The position numbers were made by a program, and so were the translations under genes. This document shows, in pieces, positions 45,132 to 50,974 of a stretch of DNA of 50,974 nt (positions are counted from its first letter, which is position 1; each line of letters begins with the position of its first letter). This DNA is from an uncultured Prevotellaceae bacterium (GTDB taxonomy: Bacteria > Bacteroidota > Bacteroidia > Bacteroidales > Bacteroidaceae). Where the stretch lies: contig ONDP01000021.1 in the NCBI GenBank assembly GCA_900316645.1, positions 1 through 50,974 on the forward strand. The letters run 5' to 3'. The notes beneath the pieces were generated by a model. The model saw nothing but the letters and a program-made list of their open reading frames with translations. It was not told where the DNA came from and searched no databases.

Positions 45132-46070
45132 GAAAAGTTTATTCGGATAAACGCCCTCATCCACCAGTTTCTGAATACGCTTCACGGTATCCTCGCGGTC
45201 AGCAGCGTAAGTCACGCCAAACCATTTCGAAGTCGTGTCGAGCACCTCCACTGTAGCCGTCTTCTCATTGATCAGTTTGTTCACCATCAATGGGATAAAG
45301 AACTCAGCCTTCAGGTTCTCCATATTCTTCGGATCGCTCAGGAACTCCTTGAAATAAGCCTCAGAATACTCGAAGTAATCGGGGGTGAATCCCCATACAT
45401 TCATCGATACAGGGGTGTTGTCGTCAACAGCCACCCACTTGCCGTTCTCGTCCTTATAGCGGATAGGCTGGTCGGCACTGCCTGCCTGCGAACCGTCTTC
45501 GGCACAGCGCACAATCTCCGTACGCTCCACCACCGTTGTCAGGTGTCCCTCTTCGTTCTTCGAACAGATGCCACGAGCCACGGTACCGTTCTCGCTCAGC
45601 GTATTGCCTACGCGGAAACCCACCATCGCATACTTGTTCTTGGCACCCTCGGGCAGCGAACTCAGGAACTTACCCATCACCATAAAGGCGTCACGGTTAT
45701 AGAAGTCGTCACAGTTAATGACGCAGAAAGGCTCCTTGATGATGTCCTTACCCATCAGCACGGCATGATTGGTGCCCCAGGGCTTTACACGACCTTCGGG
45801 AACCTTAAATCCCTCGGGCAGGTCGTCGATACCCTGGAAGCAGAGCTCGCAAGGCACATGACCTTCGTATTTCGAAAGAATCTGGGTGCGGAACTGCTCC
45901 TCGAAGTCCTTACGGATCACCCATACTATCTTACCGAACCCAGCCTGAATGGCGTCATATATCGAATAATCCATGATGGTCTCCCCGTTGGGTCCCAGAC
46001 CATCCAACTGCTTCAGTCCGCCATAGCGGCTTCCCATTCCAGCAGCCAATAAAAATAATGTCGGTTTCAT
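45129..46070 (-). CDS. Sugar-phosphate nucleotidyltransferase
   Basis: This GT-A type nucleotidyltransferase of 313 residues begins LFLLAAGMGSRYGGLKQ, the nucleotide-binding signature, and has INCDDFYNRDAF with the metal-binding acidic pair and VSMNVWGFTPDYFE. The sugar and nucleotide are not determined by the sequence; its length suggests no second domain. It lies 18 bases after thrS and before nrnA. Its TAA overlaps the end of a heptamer array. Confidence 0.8.
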   Translation of the reverse strand: MKPTLFLLAAGMGSRYGGLKQLDGLGPNGETIMDYSIYDAIQAGFGKIVWVIRKDFEEQFRTQILSKYEGHVPCELCFQGIDDLPEGFKVPEGRVKPWGTNHAVLMGKDIIKEPFCVINCDDFYNRDAFMVMGKFLSSLPEGAKNKYAMVGFRVGNTLSENGTVARGICSKNEEGHLTTVVERTEIVRCAEDGSQAGSADQPIRYKDENGKWVAVDDNTPVSMNVWGFTPDYFEYSEAYFKEFLSDPKNMENLKAEFFIPLMVNKLINEKTATVEVLDTTSKWFGVTYAADREDTVKRIQKLVDEGVYPNKLF

Positions 46071-46088
46071 ATTTTATAATGTTTAATA

Positions 46089-48032
46089 TTAGAACTCTTT
46101 CGTCATTTCCGCCACTTCGGCATTGATGTGGTCAATGAACTCCTGAATCGTCATCACCTTCTGCTCACCGCCGCCCTGAGGACGAACAGCCACAGTACCG
46201 TCAGCCTGTTCCTTCTCACCGACAATCACCATGTAGGGAATACGCTTCAATTCATTGTCGCGAATCTTACGACCCAGTTTCTCGTTGCGCAGGTCGATGG
46301 TGGGACGCACCCCACCCTGCTCAAACTGCTTGGCAACACTCTGGGCATAGTCGTTGAATTTCTCCGACAGCGGCAGGATAGCCACCTGGTCGGGCGTCAA
46401 CCACAAGGGGAAGTGACCACTGGTATGCTCAATCAGCACGGCGCAGAAACGCTCCAGCGAACCGAATGGTGCACGGTGAATCATCACAGGTGTCTTCTTC
46501 GTATTGTCCTCGTCGGTATATTCCAACTGGAAACGCTTGGGCAGGTTGTAGTCCACCTGAATCGTACCCAGCTGCCAACGGCGACCGATAGCATCCTTAA
46601 TCATGAAGTCCAGCTTCGGACCGTAGAAGGCAGCCTCGCCATATTCCACCTTGGCAGGCAGACCTTTTTCACGGCAGGCCTCCACGATAGCAGCCTCAGC
46701 CAGTGCCCAGTCTTCGTCAGTACCCACATACTTGTCGTGGTCGTTAGGATCGCGCAGCGAAATCTGAGCCTCGAAGTTAAATCCGAAAGCCTTCAGCACG
46801 ATACCGATGATGTCCATCACGTTCAGGAACTCCTGCTTCACCTGGTCAGGACGACAGAACAGGTGGGCATCATCCTGCGTAAACGAACGCACGCGTGTCA
46901 GTCCGTGCAACTCACCGCTCTGCTCATAGCGATACACCGTACCGAACTCAGCAATACGCAGTGGCAGGTCACGGTATGAACGGGGCTTCCATGCGAAAAT
47001 CTCGCAGTGGTGCGGACAGTTCATCGGTTTCAGCATGTATTCCTCGTCCTCCTCGGGCGTATGGATAGGCTGGAACGAGTCCTTACCATAGTGTGCATAG
47101 TGTCCGCTGGTGATATACAGGTTCTTCGAACCGATGTGCGGAGTAATCACCTCGCGATAGCCGAAACGCTTCTGCACCTTACGCAGATGGTCTTGCAGAC
47201 GCAGACGCAGTTCCGTTCCCTTCGGCAACCAGATAGGCAGTCCCTTGCCCACCTTGTCCGAGAACATAAACAGCTCCATCTCCTTACCAATCTTACGGTG
47301 GTCGCGCTTCTTAGCCTCCTCCAGCATCAACAGATATTCGTCCAGCATCTTCTTCTTCGGGAACGAGATACCATACAGACGCTGCATCTGCTCACGGCTG
47401 GCATCGCCACGCCAGAAGGCACCGGCAACGCTGGTCAGTTTCACCGCCTTAATCTCGCCCGTGTCCATCAAGTGCGGACCACGGCACAGGTCGGTGAAAT
47501 TACCCTGTGTATAAGTAGTGATACTGCCGTCCTCCAAGTCCTGCTCAATATGTTCGCACTTATAGGTCTGGCCGTCAGCACCGAATTCCTTCAGGGCATC
47601 AGCCTTAGCCACTTCCTTGCGAACCACAGGTTCCTTCTTCGAGGCCAGCTCACGCATCTTATCCTCAATCTTCGGGAAATCGCTCTCCTTGATCATCTCG
47701 CCGTTAGGCAGCAGCACGTCATAGAAGAAACCATTCTCCACGGCAGGTCCGAAACCGAACTGGATACCAGGATACAACTCCTGCAGCGCCTCAGCCAGCA
47801 AGTGGGCTGAAGTATGCCAGAAGGTATGCTTTCCCTGCTCATCTTCAAACTTGTAGAGTTCAATCGCAGCATCCTCATTGATAGGACGGTTCAACTCCAC
47901 TGTCTCGCCATTCACCCCGCAGGCAATCACGCTGCGTGCCAGAGCTGGTGAGATACTCTCGGCAATCTCGAGTCCGGTAACGCCCTGCTCATACGAGCGA
48001 ACAGATCCGTCCGGAAAAGTAATGTTAATCAT
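46089..48032 (-). CDS. thrS: Threonyl-tRNA synthetase
   Basis: ThrRS charges tRNA-Thr. The 647 residues contain an N-terminal TGS domain (1-62), the editing domain with [11 protein letters not shown] and its zinc-type histidines, and the class II core with [10 protein letters not shown] (zinc Cys). A C-terminal anticodon domain ([17 protein letters not shown]) follows. No T-box-like leader was seen. Confidence 0.97.
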   Translation of the reverse strand: MINITFPDGSVRSYEQGVTGLEIAESISPALARSVIACGVNGETVELNRPINEDAAIELYKFEDEQGKHTFWHTSAHLLAEALQELYPGIQFGFGPAVENGFFYDVLLPNGEMIKESDFPKIEDKMRELASKKEPVVRKEVAKADALKEFGADGQTYKCEHIEQDLEDGSITTYTQGNFTDLCRGPHLMDTGEIKAVKLTSVAGAFWRGDASREQMQRLYGISFPKKKMLDEYLLMLEEAKKRDHRKIGKEMELFMFSDKVGKGLPIWLPKGTELRLRLQDHLRKVQKRFGYREVITPHIGSKNLYITSGHYAHYGKDSFQPIHTPEEDEEYMLKPMNCPHHCEIFAWKPRSYRDLPLRIAEFGTVYRYEQSGELHGLTRVRSFTQDDAHLFCRPDQVKQEFLNVMDIIGIVLKAFGFNFEAQISLRDPNDHDKYVGTDEDWALAEAAIVEACREKGLPAKVEYGEAAFYGPKLDFMIKDAIGRRWQLGTIQVDYNLPKRFQLEYTDEDNTKKTPVMIHRAPFGSLERFCAVLIEHTSGHFPLWLTPDQVAILPLSEKFNDYAQSVAKQFEQGGVRPTIDLRNEKLGRKIRDNELKRIPYMVIVGEKEQADGTVAVRPQGGGEQKVMTIQEFIDHINAEVAEMTKEF

Positions 48033-48065
48033 ATCTACAATATATGTTTAAATTTAATTCGGCTG

Positions 48066-48097
48066 CGAAGTTACAACATTTTTCTGAATTGAACAAA
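48066..48097 (-). promoter_or_regulatory. Promoter of thrS
   Basis: The minus strand reads TTTG (48097-48094), 20 bases, then TAACTTCG (48073-48066), one mismatch from TAnnTTTG, 33 bases before the ATG. Confidence 0.6.
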
Positions 48098-48113
48098 TTT
48101 TCACTTCAATTCT

Positions 48114-48145
48114 TTTGGGCGTTTGGGCGTTTGGGCGTTTGGGCG
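48114..48145. repeat. Perfect octamer array TTTGGGCG x4
   Basis: Four identical TTTGGGCG units run in tandem just upstream of the thrS promoter. A second short octamer array with AGGACT at its core follows at 48157-48180. Confidence 0.9.
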
Positions 48146-48186
48146 TTCTTTTTGCAAGGACTACAGGACTTAAGGACTTTTTCTTT

Positions 48187-48270
48187 ATAGACCATTGACC
48201 TTTGACCTTTGACCTTTGACCTTTTCATTTTTCACTTCTCATTCCTCATTTCTTATTCCTCACTTCTTCC
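48187..48270. repeat. Twelve-unit degenerate heptamer array
   Basis: Twelve 7-base units run without gap on the plus strand: ATAGACC, ATTGACC, three TTTGACC, TTTTCAT, TTTTCAC, TTCTCAT, TCCTCAT, TTCTTAT, TCCTCAC, TTCTTCC. The stop (TAA, 48253-48255) of the leftward unknown gene lies in it. It shows a gradual change of unit sequence along one array. Confidence 0.88.
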
Positions 48271-48894
48271 CCCTTTCTCCCCTCCCTTTTTGGGGAGGGG
48301 TCGGGGGAGAGGCTTCATTTCCACCAACTCCCTTGGCAGCGTAATCACCTTCAGCCGCTCATACCACGTCTTCGTCGAACCGTTGACGTGCTTCTTCGTG
48401 TGACTGCTGACAATATAGAAATTAGCAGAATACTGGTCCATCATACTGAGAAAAACACTCTTAATCCTCGAACACTTCTCGTTGATAGAGTTGTTCAGCG
48501 GGTCCACCAACATATCCACACTCTCACTGATAGTCCGCTTGTCCATCAGTCGCGCCGTAGCCATATAATACCCCTCCAGCTCGTCCCTGTAATCACGCAG
48601 ATGCTTGAATTCAATACCCTCGGGATGATTCAGAAACAACAAATAAACCGCCTTATGCACAGGATTCAGCATCACCTCCTTGTTGCCATAGTCCACCAAC
48701 AGGAAACGGTAGTCCTTCGTGATAAGCAGTCGGCTCAATCGCGCCTTGGCAGCCTCAATACGGAGCTCTTCCAGCACAGGAACACCAATAGCCCGCAACA
48801 ACAAGTCGTTGCGCCCACTGTCCACGAGTTCCTTCACCAGCTTGGCAACCTCGTCGGCAACAGCCTCCAGTGACTTCCCCACTATCTCCAGCAT
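48253..48894 (-). CDS. Unknown protein cotranscribed with ftsZ, possible winged helix
   Basis: This is a soluble protein of 213 residues. The middle (NPVHKAVYLLFLNHPEGIEFKHL) has the look of a winged-helix DNA- or protein-binding domain and is followed by a helical, basic region. No enzyme motif is visible. The natural protein probably ends near LPRELVEMK; the last 18 residues (PLPRPLPKKGGEKGGRSE..) are encoded by a dispersed GC-rich element and a heptamer array. It starts one base after the ftsZ stop, so they are probably translationally coupled, and a link to division is possible but unproven. Confidence 0.7.
   Translation of the reverse strand: MLEIVGKSLEAVADEVAKLVKELVDSGRNDLLLRAIGVPVLEELRIEAAKARLSRLLITKDYRFLLVDYGNKEVMLNPVHKAVYLLFLNHPEGIEFKHLRDYRDELEGYYMATARLMDKRTISESVDMLVDPLNNSINEKCSRIKSVFLSMMDQYSANFYIVSSHTKKHVNGSTKTWYERLKVITLPRELVEMKPLPRPLPKKGGEKGGRSEE
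48269..48312. repeat. GC-rich dispersed palindromic element, gene-terminal copy
   Basis: CCCCTCCC and GGGGAGGGG arms around a short loop, followed by TCGGGGGAGAGG. The minus strand is translated as PLPRPLPKKGGEKGG at the end of the 48253-48894 product. It abuts the heptamer array at 48187-48270. Confidence 0.8.
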
Positions 48895-48895
48895 A

Positions 48896-50104
48896 CTATT
48901 CCTCAGTATCTTGAATAATACCCTTCAGCCAACTCGTAATCCTCTTCTTCATCACAGTCCCCGGGCTGGGTTCCTCCTTCACCTCAGGCTGTTCCGGTTC
49001 GGGAGCCTGCTCCACCACGAACACCGGTTCCTGAACAGGTTCCTCCACCTGTTTCTTGATAGGTCTGTACAACTGAGGTATCAGACTCTCGTAGTAATCA
49101 TCATCCTTCAATGTCTCGTCAATGGCATTCGGCTCCTCCATCCCCGTTGCCAGAATCGTCACCTTCGCATCCTCCCCCACGGAATTATCCGTCGATATAC
49201 CCCATATCACGTCAATGTTAGGGTTCAAGCTGTCAAAGAACTCATCTATCTCCTGCATCTCCGGCACCATGATAGGCGCATCCTCGCTCGAATAGATATT
49301 AAACAGAATCTTCTTCGCATGACTGATGTCGCTGCCATAGAGCAAGGGCGAGTTCAGCGCATTCTGTATCGCCCGTTCCACGCGTTTCTCGCCTTTCGCC
49401 CTACCCATCGCCATGATGGCACCGCCACCGTCGCGCATAGTCGTCTCCACGTCGCGGAAGTCAAGGTCTATACCCCCGTTGCTGTTCACGGTAATCAGTT
49501 CCGAAATACCAATCACGGCATCCTTCAGGATATTGTCAGCCCTTGCAAACGACTCCTTCACCGAGATAGGCGTGTCTGCATACACGTCACACAGTCGCTC
49601 ATTATTAATAATAAGGATAGCGTCCACGTTCTTTCTCATCTCGTCCACCCCCTTCAGAGCCCGGATAATCTTCTGTTTCTTTTCGAAGTAGAAGGGAATC
49701 GTCACAATACCGATAGTCAGCATCCCCATTTTCTTGGCAACGCTGGCCACCACGGGAGCCGACCCCGTTCCCGTTCCGCCACCCATACTGGCAGTGATAA
49801 ACACCATCTTAGTGCCGTCGCTCAGCAGTTTCTCAATATCGTCGATATTCTTCTCCGCTTCCGACCTGCCAATCTCAGGTTTTCCGCCAGCGCCCAGTCC
49901 CTCGCCCAGCAGAATCTTCGTCGGCACAGGCGAAGGAGCCAGCGATTTACTATCCGTATTACACACGGCAAACGTAACACCTGGAATCTTCTCGTCGTTC
50001 ATATTCCTAACGGCATTACACCCGCCACCGCCGACACCAATCACCTTGATGATGCCTTGCATTTTATCCTCAACAGGACCGAAGTCCAACAAACTGTCTC
50101 CCAT
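48896..50104 (-). CDS. ftsZ: Cell division protein FtsZ
   Basis: This tubulin-like GTPase forms the division ring. The 402 residues show VIGVGGGGCNAV (21-32), the GTP-binding GGGTGTGSAP (108-117) and NNERL. The synergy loop reads IDLDFRDVE (212-220), where the usual Asn of NxDxxD is Asp213. A Pro/Glu/Val-rich linker (about 335-382) leads to a basic C-terminal peptide (MKKRITSWLKGIIQD). ftsA and ftsQ, normally just upstream in Bacteroidetes, are absent; an 836-base intergenic region lies there instead. It could be a second or relocated FtsZ. Confidence 0.9.
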   Translation of the reverse strand: MGDSLLDFGPVEDKMQGIIKVIGVGGGGCNAVRNMNDEKIPGVTFAVCNTDSKSLAPSPVPTKILLGEGLGAGGKPEIGRSEAEKNIDDIEKLLSDGTKMVFITASMGGGTGTGSAPVVASVAKKMGMLTIGIVTIPFYFEKKQKIIRALKGVDEMRKNVDAILIINNERLCDVYADTPISVKESFARADNILKDAVIGISELITVNSNGGIDLDFRDVETTMRDGGGAIMAMGRAKGEKRVERAIQNALNSPLLYGSDISHAKKILFNIYSSEDAPIMVPEMQEIDEFFDSLNPNIDVIWGISTDNSVGEDAKVTILATGMEEPNAIDETLKDDDYYESLIPQLYRPIKKQVEEPVQEPVFVVEQAPEPEQPEVKEEPSPGTVMKKRITSWLKGIIQDTEE

Positions 50105-50123
50105 ACACTATTCGTTTTGCTTG

Positions 50124-50155
50124 CAAAGTTACGCAATTCCCCCGTCATTTACAAA
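50124..50155 (-). promoter_or_regulatory. Promoter of ftsZ
   Basis: The minus strand reads TTTG (50155-50152), 20 bases, TAACTTTG (50131-50124), an exact consensus fit 19 bases before the ATG. Confidence 0.8.
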
Positions 50156-50498
50156 TAATTGCAAGCCTTGCAGCGAAAGAATTTGCAAAATCATTTACCA
50201 CCCCATCACCTGCTTAACAGTTTTAATTGATTACAACAATAAATTCGGTGGCAAAGATACCATTTTGCACCTTTGCCACCTACTATTAGCGCTGCAAGCC
50301 TTTTGAGTTTATTTTATTTCTATACTGCATCTTCAGTGGGTTTGTAGTAATTGTGCACAAAATTAATGCTAATAATTGAGATAACCAAATTAATTCGGCA
50401 ACTTTTTCAGGAATAGCGTCAACTTTACCAGCAATGGTAGTCAACTACTTCAGATAGGAGAGTCAACTAATCATGGCATAAATTTGATCCCCGTACAA

Positions 50499-50630
50499 AT
50501 GACAGATGACGGATGACAGTTTTGATTTTTCGGTGGATTTTGATTTACTATTATATATAATATATATATTATATATATAGTAACTGAAATCTCGATTCTT
50601 TTTTGGAAACTGTCATCCGTCATCCGTCAT
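50499..50630. repeat. Inverted heptamer arms around an AT-rich palindrome
   Basis: The left arm 50499-50522 (ATGACAG, ATGACGG, ATGACAG, TTT) and the right arm 50607-50630 (AAA, CTGTCAT, CCGTCAT, CCGTCAT) are complementary except for one base. The centre (50545-50583) is an almost pure AT near-palindrome flanked by TTACTA and TAGTAA. The whole could fold into a large cruciform or represent a small non-autonomous element. Confidence 0.8.
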
Positions 50631-50722
50631 CGCCCCCAAAAACGGATAAAAACCGACCTCGTGTAAAAAGGAGGCGATTTTCAGCACGAAATCGACTCAA
50701 AAACGCCCAAAACGGCTAAAAA

Positions 50723-50754
50723 TTTGGAATCACTTTGAAAATATCGTACCTTTG
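50723..50754 (+). promoter_or_regulatory. Promoter of the HU-type gene
   Basis: TTTG at 50723-50726, 20 bases, then TACCTTTG at 50747-50754. The ATG follows 187 bases later, so a leader of about 180 bases is expected. Confidence 0.75.
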
Positions 50755-50940
50755 CATTGTCAAATTGAAGAAGCGACGAGGCGGGCTTTAAGGGTAAAAA
50801 TTGCGAGAGTTAAATCTGGAAATTGCGCGCATTAATGGTAGCAATCGTTTTCCCTAACAGTACCTCTGAGGAGCGGAATCAGGCGACATTGAGAGTGTTA
50901 ACAAATTATTTTACAAACTACTTAAAAACTGATTGAATTA

Positions 50941-50974
50941 TGGCTATTAAAGTTATTGCACAACGACGTGAAGT
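50941..50974 (+). CDS. Start of a probable HU-family DNA-binding protein, cut by the window
   Basis: Only 11 residues are visible (MAIKVIAQRRE). They resemble the beginning of the HU-like histone-type proteins common in Prevotella. The strong promoter and long leader upstream support a real, highly expressed gene. With so few residues the identification is tentative. Confidence 0.45.

Larger units (their letters stand above)
50105..50940. other. Long intergenic region between ftsZ and the HU-type gene
   Basis: It holds the ftsZ promoter (50124-50155), an inverted heptamer element with an AT palindrome (50499-50630), the promoter of the rightward gene (50723-50754) and its roughly 180-base leader. 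Between 50160 and 50495 I see only AT-rich sequence and no convincing gene. Confidence 0.7.

Noticed and set aside
48033-48113. T-box or other leader upstream of thrS
   Set aside because: The promoter lies 33 bases before the ATG, leaving no room for such a structure.
48719-50158. A 479-codon plus-strand open frame opposite ftsZ
   Set aside because: It is His/Arg-rich, shows no family motif, and is explained by the codon use of ftsZ and its neighbour on the other strand.
1-50974. tRNA or rRNA genes
   Set aside because: No cloverleaf with a TTCGA-type arm or rRNA signature was recognised by eye; a covariance-model search would be decisive.

Overview
The window looks like a chromosomal segment of a Bacteroidales bacterium, most probably a Prevotella-type genus. 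Several features point there: promoters of the Bacteroidetes form TTTG-N19/20-TAnnTTTG; a fused lpxC-fabZ gene; a secreted protein ending in the Prevotella-style tail YDLQGRRV...KGLYI.NGKKV; weak or absent Shine-Dalgarno sequences; and an HU-type gene at the right edge. No rRNA, tRNA or CRISPR array was recognised.

Layout. 1-2.4 kb is accessory DNA: an edge-truncated unknown gene, a small unknown gene with a clear terminator, a broken REP-associated (RAYT/IS200-like) transposase beside palindromes, and a small MKK..APQ-type protein. 2.4-6.6 kb holds a 1301-residue secreted repeat protein and the C-terminal scrap of a relative. 6.7-11.5 kb is a leftward unit dapA - SpoIIE-type phosphatase - RsbW-like kinase - STAS protein - membrane HATPase, which is a partner-switching module. 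11.6-15.4 kb is a MORN protein, YhcH and the glycogen branching enzyme. 15.6-18.5 kb is kdsB, a NudC-like hydrolase and a GH25 protein. 19.3-27.1 kb is the envelope operon HD hydrolase - lpxD - lpxC/fabZ - lpxA - miaA - PBP1A. 27.2-36.3 kb carries dTDP-amino-sugar genes (FdtB-like, acyltransferase-like, FdtA-like, rfbB) with purT, a phosphoesterase, a kinase-like protein and a MATE pump, plus a frameshifted phosphoethanolamine transferase. 36.5-41.9 kb is a subtilase, xseA, xseB, ilvE, a membrane protein and trmB. 41.9-50.1 kb is leftward: phosphohexomutase, DUF4827-like lipoprotein, nrnA-like, nucleotidyltransferase, thrS, an unknown gene and ftsZ. The last 870 bases are a long intergenic region leading to the HU-type gene.

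Most striking is repeat architecture rather than any one gene. Degenerate tandem arrays with a strict 7-base period sit at many gene ends. In nearly all cases they are oriented so that TGA or TAA occurs in the reading direction, and they often supply the stop codon. One array is read in the opposite, stop-free direction inside the FdtB-like aminotransferase, where it adds a foreign loop just before the PLP lysine. A palindromic GC-rich dispersed element is translated into the C-termini of two proteins. A triplicated, palindrome-centred bidirectional promoter cassette lies between the MATE pump and the subtilase. Two genes carry apparent frameshifts, one of them caused by a perfect 7-base tandem duplication.
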